Origin: Magnetococcales bacterium
GTDB taxonomy: Bacteria; Pseudomonadota; Magnetococcia; Magnetococcales; UBA8363
Direction of reading: 5' to 3'
DNA: 41,566 bases
NCBI GenBank assembly: GCA_015228815.1
Contig: JADGCV010000020.1
Span: 1 to 41,566, forward strand
Shown: piece after piece, positions 31,624 to 40,621 of the stretch
Layout of the letters: every line of letters starts with the position of its first letter
How positions within the stretch are numbered: position 1 is the first letter of the stretch
Position numbers and translations under genes: made by a program
The notes under the pieces: model-generated
The model's input: the letters and a program-made list of their open reading frames with translations, nothing else
Databases searched by the model: none
Told to the model about the DNA's origin: nothing

Positions 31624-32820
31624 TCATCGAAGCCCCTTCGAACCGTCCAGCGAAAGACAGGACCTCGTTGAACGATACTCCTTGTTCACCTCTGGTTGCC
31701 ATGTTTTTTTCCGATCCGATTCCCCGCTTTCTCCTTCCGTCAACGGCAGTACCACCTTGAACATGGATCCCTTCCCCAACACACTTTCGACGATGATTTC
31801 ACCCCAATGGGCATCGACGATCTTCTTGACGATGGACAAACCCAAACCAACGCTCTTTTCCCGGCCCGTGGGACGCGCACTCAATTTTTCGAAAGGGCCG
31901 AACATGCGTCCCTTGTCTTCCTCCGAGATGCCCGGTCCCTCGTCGGTCACCGAGAACCAGACGCCCCTTGGATCCCGACCCGTGCGAACGGTTATGGTGC
32001 ATGAATCATTTGAAAACTTGATGGCGTTGCCAATCAGGTTATCGACGACCTGCCCCATCCGGTCCTCATCGAAGAAAACCTCTCCGGTCGTGGAAAACTC
32101 CGAGGCGATCCGGATCGATTTCCGATCCGCGGAAAATTGAAGCAGTTCAATGCGGGATTGGACCATCCGTTCCAGGTTGTGCGGTTTGCGGCACAATCGG
32201 AACTGGCCACTTTCGATGACCGAGACATCGAGAAGATCATCGATAAGATGGCGCATCTGCATGCCGACGTTGTGGATGGCGGAAAGAAATCGATGCTGCT
32301 CATCCCGCGCCAGCTCCAGGTTGAGCAACAAATCGGACATGCCACAGATGGAGTTGAGTGGATTGCGCAGGTCGTGAGCGGCCATGCCGAGGAATTTATT
32401 CTTCAGATCATTCAATTCCTGCAAGCGTTTCCTCTGCCGCAAAAGTTCCAGATGGGTGTGAATACGCGCCAGAACCACCCCTGGACTGAACGGTTTGCGG
32501 ATGAAATCGACCGCGCCCAGTTCCAATCCATGCGTTTCATCGGCAGGATTGCTCATTCCGGTAATGAAAATGACCGGTATCCCCGCCGTGGCCGGGTCCG
32601 CCTTGAGTTGACGGCACACCTCCAGTCCATCCATTTCCGGCATGAGGATATCCAGAAGAATCAGGTCGGGAAGGGGCAAGGTACGGGTCCGCTTCAAAGC
32701 CTGAAGTCCATTCTTGGCGACGATGACGCGAAACTCGTCGCTCAGAAGCCCCACCATGACATCGATATTTGCCTTCTCGTCATCGACCACGAGAATTCTT
32801 GCCGACTCGTCCTCGATCAT
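31624..32820 (-). CDS. REC-histidine kinase (HisKA-HATPase)
   Basis: This is a soluble 398-residue kinase with an N-terminal receiver domain (1-125; phospho-acceptor Asp57 in LLDILMPEMDG). A HisKA domain with His149 in AAHDLRNPL follows, then a HATPase_c domain with VVDNLIGNAIKFS and VGLGLSIVKKIV. The receiver-first order suggests that phosphorylation by another kinase controls this one. No membrane span is present. A purine-rich ribosome site (GGAGAAGAAGAG) precedes the ATG. A 102-base gap separates it from the REC-GGDEF gene upstream. Its C-terminal 40 residues are unstructured-looking. Confidence 0.9.
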   Translation of the reverse strand: MIEDESARILVVDDEKANIDVMVGLLSDEFRVIVAKNGLQALKRTRTLPLPDLILLDILMPEMDGLEVCRQLKADPATAGIPVIFITGMSNPADETHGLELGAVDFIRKPFSPGVVLARIHTHLELLRQRKRLQELNDLKNKFLGMAAHDLRNPLNSICGMSDLLLNLELARDEQHRFLSAIHNVGMQMRHLIDDLLDVSVIESGQFRLCRKPHNLERMVQSRIELLQFSADRKSIRIASEFSTTGEVFFDEDRMGQVVDNLIGNAIKFSNDSCTITVRTGRDPRGVWFSVTDEGPGISEEDKGRMFGPFEKLSARPTGREKSVGLGLSIVKKIVDAHWGEIIVESVLGKGSMFKVVLPLTEGESGESDRKKTWQPEVNKEYRSTRSCLSLDGSKGLR

Positions 32821-32922
32821 CGCTCTTCTTCTCCACCACGGGCATCCCGAATCATCGGACCCCGGCCCATTGAAAACATGACGATTCCCACTCCTTGTTT
32901 CTCCCCCTCCGGCACGCCATCG

Positions 32923-33882
32923 TCAACAGGTTCCACCCTCCGAAAACTGCCGCACCTGATTGCGTCCACGGGACTTGGCCAGGTACAACCCCTTGTCGGC
33001 CATCTCGATCAAATGACCGCGGGCGATGTCGAGCGTGGGGACGACCGTTGCGGTCCCCAGACTCAAGGTGACGATTTCGTCCGCGTCGGACCGGGGATGG
33101 GGCAGACGCAAATCCCGGCAATTGGCCAGAATGCGCCGCGCCACGATTCCCGCCCCTTCGGCGCTGGTTTCGGGCAAGACGCAGGCAAATTCCTCGCCAC
33201 CATAACGACAGGCCAGATCCACGGTTCGCGGCATCGCCTCGGCGATCGACCGGGCAATCTTGACCAGACATTCATCCCCCGACGTATGCCCCAGGGCATC
33301 GTTATAACGTTTGAAAAAATCAATATCCATCAGGATCAGTGACAAAGGGTGCCGATAACGGAGGGATCGTTCCCATTCATATTCCAGGAATTCGTCAAAA
33401 CGACGGCGATTGGCAATTCCTGTCAGACCATCGAGCACCGCCATTCGTTCCAGGGCATCGCCACGCCGCTTAAGTTCGACATGGGTCTTGACCCGCGCCA
33501 AAGTGATCATGGGACTCAAGGGTTTGCTGATGTAATCGACCGCCCCCACCTCGAAACCCAAGGCCTCATGCTTTTCCTCGGTCTGACCGGTGACGAAAAT
33601 GACAGGTATTTCCCGGGTCAACATGTTTTTCTTCACCAGACGACACACCTCGTAGCCGTCCATCCCCGGCATGACGACATCGAGCAGAATCAGGTCCGGC
33701 AGTGGTGGCCGTTCCAATCGTTTGAGGGCCTGAATCCCATCCTTGGCGATGGCCGTTCTGTAATAAGGTTTCAGCAATCCATCAAGGATATCGATGTTGA
33801 TTTTTTCATCATCGACGATGAGAATCTTGGCTTTGTTGTCCGCGCCGTTTTTGGAGGGCAAGGGGCTCATGGTCTGTTTCAT
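32923..33882 (-). CDS. REC-GGDEF response regulator (diguanylate cyclase, PleD-like)
   Basis: A receiver domain (about 18-138; Asp68 in [11 protein letters not shown]) precedes a GGDEF domain (about 148-310). GGEEF is at 228-232 and the I-site RTVD at 219-222, five residues before it. It should make c-di-GMP when phosphorylated, with product inhibition. Its start overlaps the end of the hybrid kinase by four bases (ATGA, 33879-33882), so kinase and cyclase are translationally coupled and probably work together. It is the only clear output enzyme in the signalling block. A Met at codon 5 is an alternative start. Confidence 0.92.
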   Translation of the reverse strand: MKQTMSPLPSKNGADNKAKILIVDDEKINIDILDGLLKPYYRTAIAKDGIQALKRLERPPLPDLILLDVVMPGMDGYEVCRLVKKNMLTREIPVIFVTGQTEEKHEALGFEVGAVDYISKPLSPMITLARVKTHVELKRRGDALERMAVLDGLTGIANRRRFDEFLEYEWERSLRYRHPLSLILMDIDFFKRYNDALGHTSGDECLVKIARSIAEAMPRTVDLACRYGGEEFACVLPETSAEGAGIVARRILANCRDLRLPHPRSDADEIVTLSLGTATVVPTLDIARGHLIEMADKGLYLAKSRGRNQVRQFSEGGTC

Positions 33883-36635
33883 CGGGGGTTGGAAAACGAC
33901 AGATTCAGGGTTGCGGCAATATCGCGGAATGTCGCCTGGGCCGCGTCGAATTCATACTCATCGATTTGTGATTCAAGATGCCGCAACGGTTCCGACAACC
34001 GGGAATCGGACAACAGTTCCCGGGTCCGGATCACCAGGTTCAAAGCGTCCGAATCGCCCTCGTCGAGCATTCGGTGCAGTTCGGCGAACAACGGCGTCAG
34101 ACGATCGATTTCCAGGGGTTCGACAGGCCGATCGTTCGTTTCCGCGACGGGTGTTTTCCGTTCGACGCCCGTATCGAGGTCCGAAAGAAAGGATTCCAGA
34201 GCCGCCATCACCCGCTCGACCGCGACCGAAAAGGGACGGATGAACCCGTCGATCCCTTCCAGGTTCTTCTCCTTCAATCGCGACTCCAACCGTTGCGCCA
34301 CCTCCATCAATTCTTTCGCGCCGATGGTTCCGGCCATTCCCTTGAACGTATGAACCAAACGGTGCGCCGAAACCGGGTCACCCGTTGCGAGCAGGTCACC
34401 GACCCTGGTCACGACATCACGATGGGAAGAAAGAAGATTCCTGATTATTTTCAGATACAAGGATCGTTTTCCACTGACATTCCCAAGGCCGAGGACAACA
34501 TCGACGCCATCGAGGAATTCCGGCCATGGCGTCGCGTCCGGCCCCTGTATCACGGGAGAAGGACCCTTATGGTCCAAACCTTCGCCCACGCCCGCGGACG
34601 GCGAACGCGGCGAAACCACCACCAGCCGGCACAAGGTTTCGAACAGGGCGGGGGGATGAATCGGTTTGGTCAGGTGTTCGTTCATTCCCGCCAGAAGGCA
34701 TTTTTCACGGTCACCGGCCATGGCGTTGGCGGTCATGGCGATGATGGGAACCGAGCGTCCCTCCGGAAGGTTCCTGATCTCCCTGGTAGCGGTGTAGCCA
34801 TCCATCACCGGCATCTGGATGTCCATGAGAATGGCATCGAAGGTTTCCACGGCAACCGTTGCCACCGCTTCGGCGCCGTTGTTGGCGATCCGCACCGAAA
34901 ACCCCTTGTCCTCCAACAATTCCCGTGCGACCTGCTGATTGATTTCGTTGTCTTCCACCAGCAACAGTCGCCCACCACGAATGCGCGACAGGTCCGCTTC
35001 GATGCGCTCCGGTGGAGGTAAAGAGATCCTGGGATATTCCCTGTTTTCCCCGAGAATGGTCAACACCGTGTCGAACATGACCGAAAGATTGACCGGTTTG
35101 GTCAACAGCATGTCGATTCCCGACTGGCTGGCCGCCAGGGCGACATCCTCCCGCGAATAGGCGGTCACCATGACAATTTTGGGCACCTTGATGCCGGGAA
35201 AACGTCGATTGATCTCGCGGGCGGTCCGGATCCCGTCCATCTCGCCCATTTTCCAGTCGAGGAAAACCATCCGATACGGTCGTCCCTCGCGACCGGCCCG
35301 TTCCAGTTCGGACAAGGCTTCCTCCCCCGAGGAGACCGCGGTCACCCGGAACGAAAAGGATTCGAGCGATTTTTGCACGATTTCCCGCGCCACCGGATTG
35401 TCATCGGCGACCAATACCCAAAGCCCCACATACGCCCGCGAGGGCAGCCGAAAACGGCGCCGGTTCGTATCCTTGCGACCAAAGATGGCGGTAAAATGAA
35501 ACGTCGAACCCTGACCGGGAACGCTCTCCACCCAGATTTTTCCCCCCATCATTTCCACAAGCCTTTTGCAGATGGTCAACCCCAGTCCGGTGCCACCAAA
35601 TTTCCGGGTCGTCGAAGAGTCGGCCTGGGAAAACGCCCGGAACAGCCGGTCCATCTCCTCCTCGTTCAAACCAATGCCGGTATCCCGGACCTTGAAATGG
35701 AGTTCGACACGAAATTCCTCGCACTGTCGCGGATGAATCGCAAGGACAATGTTTCCCTTTTCGGTAAACTTGACGGCATTGTTGGCCAGATTGATCAATA
35801 CCTGCCCCAAACGGAGCGGATCACCGATCAATTTCATCGGCACCCCGGTATCGACATGGAAACTGACCTCCAATCCCTTCTCGTCCGCCTTCATGGAAAT
35901 CAGGTTGGCGACATCGTTGAGAACATCATCCACATGAAACGGCACCGTCTCGATGGTCAGTTTTCCCGCCTCGATCTTGGAGAAATCAAGGATATCGTTG
36001 ATGATTCCGAGCAGCGATTGCGCCGAGGAGGAAATCTTGGAAACATAGTCGCGCTGCCGGGGATCGAGATCGGTCTTCAAGGCCAGATGGGACATGCCGA
36101 TGATGGCATTCATGGGCGTGCGAATTTCATGACTCATATTAGCCAGAAAATCGCTTTTGGCCTGATTGGCTTTTTGCGCCGTCTCCTTGGCAATCTTGAG
36201 TTCCCGGGCCTGATTGCGCAGCAGGTGTTCACGGGAAACGGTATTGGTGATGTCCTGGATCTGGATGCAACAGTGTCGCACCCCATGGCCATCGCGAATC
36301 GCCCGGATCTGCACCATCTGATCCATGCGCGCATTCCCGGAACTTTTTTCCGAGGCGGTGAACAACGGAAACGGAGTCGGGGTCAGACGGTGCGACAGCA
36401 TGGTCGGCAATCCCGAACCCAGGGCACTCTCGATGGCCCGATGGATCCGGGAGCTTTCAAGTTCGCCGAACACCGCGAACAGGGACCGTCCAAGGACCTG
36501 CCGGGCCTGTAATCCCGTTGCCTTGTGCATCCATTCGTTCCAGAACACGATCACCTGACCCGGATCAAGAATGACCGTCCCCACCGTTCCCACTTCGAGG
36601 GCATTCAGCAACAGATCGAGGTCCAAACCGGTCAT
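33879..36635 (-). CDS. Soluble hybrid histidine kinase PAS-HisKA-HATPase-REC-REC-HPt
   Basis: The 918-residue protein begins with a PAS domain (about 5-130). It continues with HisKA (His169 in [12 protein letters not shown]), HATPase_c (about 270-385; NLANNAVKF), a receiver with Asp460 in [11 protein letters not shown], and a second receiver with Asp605 in [11 protein letters not shown]. An HPt domain with His762 in HTFKGMAG follows, and a C-terminal extension of about 90 residues that I do not recognise completes it. All the phosphorelay elements are on one chain. No transmembrane helix is seen, so it senses an internal signal. I preferred ATG 36635 to a TTG at 36686. It is coupled by ATGA to the REC-GGDEF gene. 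Confidence 0.92.
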   Translation of the reverse strand: MTGLDLDLLLNALEVGTVGTVILDPGQVIVFWNEWMHKATGLQARQVLGRSLFAVFGELESSRIHRAIESALGSGLPTMLSHRLTPTPFPLFTASEKSSGNARMDQMVQIRAIRDGHGVRHCCIQIQDITNTVSREHLLRNQARELKIAKETAQKANQAKSDFLANMSHEIRTPMNAIIGMSHLALKTDLDPRQRDYVSKISSSAQSLLGIINDILDFSKIEAGKLTIETVPFHVDDVLNDVANLISMKADEKGLEVSFHVDTGVPMKLIGDPLRLGQVLINLANNAVKFTEKGNIVLAIHPRQCEEFRVELHFKVRDTGIGLNEEEMDRLFRAFSQADSSTTRKFGGTGLGLTICKRLVEMMGGKIWVESVPGQGSTFHFTAIFGRKDTNRRRFRLPSRAYVGLWVLVADDNPVAREIVQKSLESFSFRVTAVSSGEEALSELERAGREGRPYRMVFLDWKMGEMDGIRTAREINRRFPGIKVPKIVMVTAYSREDVALAASQSGIDMLLTKPVNLSVMFDTVLTILGENREYPRISLPPPERIEADLSRIRGGRLLLVEDNEINQQVARELLEDKGFSVRIANNGAEAVATVAVETFDAILMDIQMPVMDGYTATREIRNLPEGRSVPIIAMTANAMAGDREKCLLAGMNEHLTKPIHPPALFETLCRLVVVSPRSPSAGVGEGLDHKGPSPVIQGPDATPWPEFLDGVDVVLGLGNVSGKRSLYLKIIRNLLSSHRDVVTRVGDLLATGDPVSAHRLVHTFKGMAGTIGAKELMEVAQRLESRLKEKNLEGIDGFIRPFSVAVERVMAALESFLSDLDTGVERKTPVAETNDRPVEPLEIDRLTPLFAELHRMLDEGDSDALNLVIRTRELLSDSRLSEPLRHLESQIDEYEFDAAQATFRDIAATLNLSFSNPR

Positions 36636-36722
36636 GTCGTCCCATGGCGCGGCACAGCCGCAATGCTGAAAGAGTGCCAGTCCCAAGGATGGATCCGTTC
36701 CCGACCCGTCGGATCGAACCCC

Positions 36723-37391
36723 CTACAAGTTCTCCAGAATCACCGCCAATTCACGTTTCAGGATCATCATCGCCTGTTGCGAGAACAAGAGAACGACAAA
36801 CCCGCTCAAGGTATGTTGTGCTTCATTTTCGTCACTGGTCTTGAAATCCATCATCAACACGAAGGCCCGTTCGTCATCGTCATCCTCCCCATCCGCCATC
36901 AACGACTGCCTTTGTGCCGCAAGGTGCGAGGAAACATCCAGTAAAAATCGGCTCGATCCCCGCAAATATTCCGCCGCTTCGAACTCGAACTCGATGCTCA
37001 TCATCTGGGTAAAACTTTCCAGGAATGCGTTGAGAATGACATTTCCGACATCGAGCAGGGTTTCCTGTTCCAGTTCGGTCAGCACCTCCAGGGGAATTTC
37101 CTCGTTCAACAATGTCCGTACCAGTTCCAGGCTTTCACTGCCCGGAAAAATCAACAGGGCGGTTCCCGTCAGTTCCCCTCTGAAATTCTGCCGGACCGCA
37201 ACCAGTTTTTCCTCATGATCATCCCGAAGCAACATCCGGGTCGCCTCTTCATAGGGGACAACCTTGAGTTTTGGCAGCGTCAGCAGCACTTCGTTGTTGA
37301 CCATCCGACTCAATGAATTGGCCGCCATGCCCAATCCAAGATTAAAAAATTCCTTAAGCGCATCTTCCTCCAGTTCGCTCAGACGAAACAT
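36723..37391 (-). CDS. CheC-family protein, copy 2
   Basis: This 222-residue CheC relative has the first phosphatase site as EFFN (Glu14/Asn17) in EDALKEFFNLGLGMAANSLSRMV. The second-site equivalent is LDVGN, with Asp replacing Glu but Asn kept, so the second site is questionable. Its start at 37391 is well supported by GGGAGAAGGAGGAA immediately before the ATG; a longer version from 37412 is unlikely. It lies between copy 3 and the hybrid kinase, 87 bases before the latter's chosen start. The C-terminal part (DDDERAFVLMMDFKT) follows the family's last strand pattern. Confidence 0.84.
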   Translation of the reverse strand: MFRLSELEEDALKEFFNLGLGMAANSLSRMVNNEVLLTLPKLKVVPYEEATRMLLRDDHEEKLVAVRQNFRGELTGTALLIFPGSESLELVRTLLNEEIPLEVLTELEQETLLDVGNVILNAFLESFTQMMSIEFEFEAAEYLRGSSRFLLDVSSHLAAQRQSLMADGEDDDDERAFVLMMDFKTSDENEAQHTLSGFVVLLFSQQAMMILKRELAVILENL

Positions 37392-37431
37392 TTCCTCCTT
37401 CTCCCGGCGCATGATCGTTCCATTGTTGTTA

Positions 37432-38115
37432 TTAATTGATTTCTCGTTGGAAAAGAAGCCGATGGACAGCCCTGCCGATCGTCCCCTTGAGATCTGGAAG
37501 TTTCGAGATATCCAAAAACAGCATCACCTCCCCGGCGATTTCCCGGCTTGCGGAACGAAATTCGACCACCAGTTGCAACACCTTGTCCTGAAGTTCCACA
37601 GGTCGGCGTTTTTGTTCGTTTGGCCCCGTCATCGTCATCGCCTGGCTTCCCTGGGCGCGGGAGATTTCGATCAGAAGATCCGCGGCGCGATGAAGGTGGA
37701 CCTCGGGCAGCTTCGAATCAAACTCCGTCTCGATCATGTCGGCCAGGCTGGACAGGCAGGCGTGCAAAAGCAGATTCCCCAATTCCGCCAGGACATCTAT
37801 TTCGCTGACTTCCGAACCACAAAGCATTGACGCCAGATTCCGACTGCTCACCTGGGAAACGATCAAAAAGGCCTCTCCCGAAAAGCCATGCGCGTTTTTT
37901 TCATCGACAAAAGATTGGCGAATGGTATGGGCGTCGAAATCAAAACGGGCGGCACAGAGATCGATGGCGGCGCGCTTGGGAAGAATGTGGACGGAAGGGA
38001 CCGTGACGTGAATTTCTTCACCCAGCAATTCGCTCAAGGCGGCGGAACCCGATCCGAGACCAATGTTAAACGCCTCGGCCAGAAGGTCGAGTTCCAGTTC
38101 ACTCAGAAAGCCCAT
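37432..38115 (-). CDS. CheC-family protein, copy 3 (both sites intact)
   Basis: In this 227-residue copy the first site is EAFN (Glu14/Asn17) in LLAEAFNIGLGSGSAAL, and the second is AELGN, so both ExxN sites look intact. It is therefore the best candidate for an active CheY-phosphatase in this block. The ATG at 38115 is preferred; a GTG at 38154 would add residues with no family match. It sits directly after the CheY-like gene in transcription order, a natural arrangement for a receiver and its phosphatase. The three copies share only the CheC pattern, so the duplications look old. Confidence 0.85.
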   Translation of the reverse strand: MGFLSELELDLLAEAFNIGLGSGSAALSELLGEEIHVTVPSVHILPKRAAIDLCAARFDFDAHTIRQSFVDEKNAHGFSGEAFLIVSQVSSRNLASMLCGSEVSEIDVLAELGNLLLHACLSSLADMIETEFDSKLPEVHLHRAADLLIEISRAQGSQAMTMTGPNEQKRRPVELQDKVLQLVVEFRSASREIAGEVMLFLDISKLPDLKGTIGRAVHRLLFQREIN

Positions 38116-38189
38116 GGACCCATCCGAAGTGCATGATGATCGTGGCGCAACCACCGCTCGCGCGCCACGTCCTGCATGGCGGCAGTGCG

Positions 38190-38552
38190 TTATCGCTCAT
38201 TGCGCATGGCTGCGGTGATCTTGTCCTGATTGACCGGTTTCTTGATGAAGCCGATCCCGATGGATTCGGCGCGTTGCTGCATCCGTTCCTGAATGTTGGC
38301 CGTCACCAGGTGAATGGACAGCCCCGGTTGTTTCCGCAGCAACCGTTCCGCCAGATCGATTCCATTCATTCCCGGCATGTTGAAATCGACCAATGCCAGA
38401 TCAAGTGCCACCCCCTCGGTCTTCTCCAGGGCCTCCTGACCATCCTTTGCCTCCAGGAGTTCCCAATCCTTGAACCCGTCCGCAAAAATTTTGCGCACCA
38501 TCATCCGAGCCAGACTGCTGTCATCCACAATCAAGGCCTTCATCTTTGTCAT
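38190..38552 (-). CDS. CheY-like single-domain response regulator
   Basis: The 120-residue protein is one receiver domain: acidic pair VDDS (10-11), phospho-acceptor Asp56 in LVDFNMPGMNG, a Thr/Ser switch in LVTANI, and a Lys in FIKKPV. It has no DNA-binding or enzyme output, so it acts by binding a partner, or as a phosphate sink. The ATG at 38552 is preceded by GGAG eight bases upstream. It lies between the CheA-like kinase and CheC copy 3 genes, so it is the likely phosphorylation target of the one and dephosphorylation target of the other. Confidence 0.92.
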   Translation of the reverse strand: MTKMKALIVDDSSLARMMVRKIFADGFKDWELLEAKDGQEALEKTEGVALDLALVDFNMPGMNGIDLAERLLRKQPGLSIHLVTANIQERMQQRAESIGIGFIKKPVNQDKITAAMRNER

Positions 38553-38609
38553 CACATCATCTCCAATTCAATTCAATCCGCTCCTTAACCATCCATTGCC
38601 AGGAGCAAC

Positions 38610-40460
38610 TCATTCCCGCTTTTCCGATCCCTCCAGCAATGCCGAAACATTGAGCAGAAAGGTAATCCCCCCGTCGGGCAGGACCGCGGTCCCGGCAAGA
38701 ATCTGAATATGCGAAAACATCCGATCGATCGGTTTGATCAACAGCGATGCGTGCCCCAGAATGGCTCCAACCTCCAGGCCGAACAGTTGTTCCTGGGCCT
38801 GAAGAATCGCGACATGGAGTTCCCTGGCGGAATGAATCCGCTCCAGTTCCCTCTGGCCACTGCGTCCTGGACCATCGCGACGGAGCAACCGTTGCAGCGG
38901 CACCAGGGGCAACAATTTTTCCCGTACCCGAACCATGGGCGATTGCATCTTGCCCTCGATGTTACGACGAATATCATCGCCATAGAAGGAAACCAGTTCC
39001 ACGACATTGGCCTGGGGCAGAGCGAACGTTTCACCGCTGTCGTTGATCATCAAGGCGGATACGATGGCCATGGTCTGGGGAATGGACATGCGAAAGGTCG
39101 ATCCCACCCCCGGAGTGCTGTCGATGACGATGGTCCCGCCAATCTTGTCGAGCGCGGCCTGAACTACATCCATTCCGGTTCCACGTCCCGAAATCCTGCT
39201 GATTTCCCGAGCGGTCGAAAAACCAGGAGCCATGATGAGCCTGATGATTTCCGCCTCTTTCATGGAGGCGGCCTGTTCGGGGGTGATTCGCCCGGTGGCA
39301 AGGGCCTTGTTCAGGATCGCCCCTGGATCGATACCTCTGCCATCATCCCTGATTTCCAACAGGATCTGTCCATGTTTCTGTTCGGCGGCGAGCGTGATCC
39401 GCCCCGCCGGCGGTTTTCCCAGAGCGGATCGTTCCCCGGAAGGCTCGATGCCATGATCGACGGCATTGCGAATCAGATGGCCCAGAAGTTCATTGATGGC
39501 GACAAGGACATTGCGATCCACCTCCGTTTCCTCGCCAACCAGTTCGAGGACAACCTTCCTTCCCGTCTCGACCGACAGATCCCGGACCAGACGGTGATAC
39601 TGTTCCCAGATCCGGCCAATGGGCTGGAGACGATATTTGATCACCTCCTCCTGCAACCAGTGAATCTGTTTGCCATGGACTTCGAGAATCTGATCCACCT
39701 GGCCGGGGCGCTCCGACAAAACATACTTGAGCTGGTTGAAGGAAGCCCCCAATTCACCGACCTGATTCATCAAGGTGTCCAGACGGCTCAAGGACAACCG
39801 GATCGATTCCAGCGAGCCGGGATTGCCGGCGGTTTCGGTTTCTCTGGGGCTGGCGACGCCAACCGGAAGCGTCACCGTTTCGTCTCCGTCCCCGGCCAGG
39901 GAAGAAGTTTCGGCGGGCTTTGCGGAGCGGGTGGTGGTTTCTGGTCCGTGGCAAGAAAGAATCGCCCGGTCCGGTTCAGTCGATTTGTGCGTCAATTTTT
40001 CGGCGATATTATTGAAAGGTTCCGGGACCATCTCCGTCGGAGGCGACAAGTCGACCGCCACGGACGCCGGGGTCGCGAATCCTTCCAGGGCGCCGATGAT
40101 CGAAGAAAAATCACTCGCCCCCTCCGATCCCGACCGGGCGATTTCCTCCAATGTCCGTCCAACCCCGTCCACGACTCCGAGCAGGATCGTCCCGATTTTC
40201 TGGTCCATGACGAGATGACCGTCACGCATCAAGTCCAGAACCGTTTCCGCCCTGTGCGCCAATTCCTCCAGGCGCGGAAAACTCATCATCCGGCAATTGC
40301 CCTTGACCGTATGCATGTCGCGAAAAATGGCATTGACCCGCTCCCGATCCCCTGGATCGGTTTCCAGGTCGAGCAAACCTTTCTCGATACGGCGCAGCGC
40401 CTCCCGGTTTTCCGAGAAAAACTCCTCCATGAGCGCCTTTTTGGTCTCTTCGTCGAACAT
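38610..40460 (-). CDS. CheA-like histidine kinase (HPt-P3-HATPase-CheW)
   Basis: The 616-residue protein has an N-terminal HPt domain (His50 in MHTVKGNCRMMSF), then a long low-complexity linker (about 125-225) without a recognisable P2 CheY-docking domain. A P3 dimerisation region (about 226-310) follows, then a HATPase_c domain (HLIRNAVDHGIEP, DDGRGID, GRGTGMDVV) and a CheW-like C-terminal domain (about 470-600). It is CheA-type but lacks P2, so phosphotransfer may be less specific. The ATG at 40460 has GAAGGG about five bases upstream. It is the first gene of the block. No receptor or separate CheW is in the window, so its signal source is unknown. Confidence 0.9.
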   Translation of the reverse strand: MFDEETKKALMEEFFSENREALRRIEKGLLDLETDPGDRERVNAIFRDMHTVKGNCRMMSFPRLEELAHRAETVLDLMRDGHLVMDQKIGTILLGVVDGVGRTLEEIARSGSEGASDFSSIIGALEGFATPASVAVDLSPPTEMVPEPFNNIAEKLTHKSTEPDRAILSCHGPETTTRSAKPAETSSLAGDGDETVTLPVGVASPRETETAGNPGSLESIRLSLSRLDTLMNQVGELGASFNQLKYVLSERPGQVDQILEVHGKQIHWLQEEVIKYRLQPIGRIWEQYHRLVRDLSVETGRKVVLELVGEETEVDRNVLVAINELLGHLIRNAVDHGIEPSGERSALGKPPAGRITLAAEQKHGQILLEIRDDGRGIDPGAILNKALATGRITPEQAASMKEAEIIRLIMAPGFSTAREISRISGRGTGMDVVQAALDKIGGTIVIDSTPGVGSTFRMSIPQTMAIVSALMINDSGETFALPQANVVELVSFYGDDIRRNIEGKMQSPMVRVREKLLPLVPLQRLLRRDGPGRSGQRELERIHSARELHVAILQAQEQLFGLEVGAILGHASLLIKPIDRMFSHIQILAGTAVLPDGGITFLLNVSALLEGSEKRE

Positions 40461-40621
40461 GATGCCCTTCAGGCAAAAAGAGAACAACCAAAGTCAAGAG
40501 AAAACCGTGACGATACGCCATTACAGGCGGATTCTCTACCGCAATGCCTTGGAAGGCAAGAGAAAACTTCGCAGGGCTATCAGTGGAGAGCGAAGTCGGC
40601 GTTTTGGGAAATCCTCCATCT

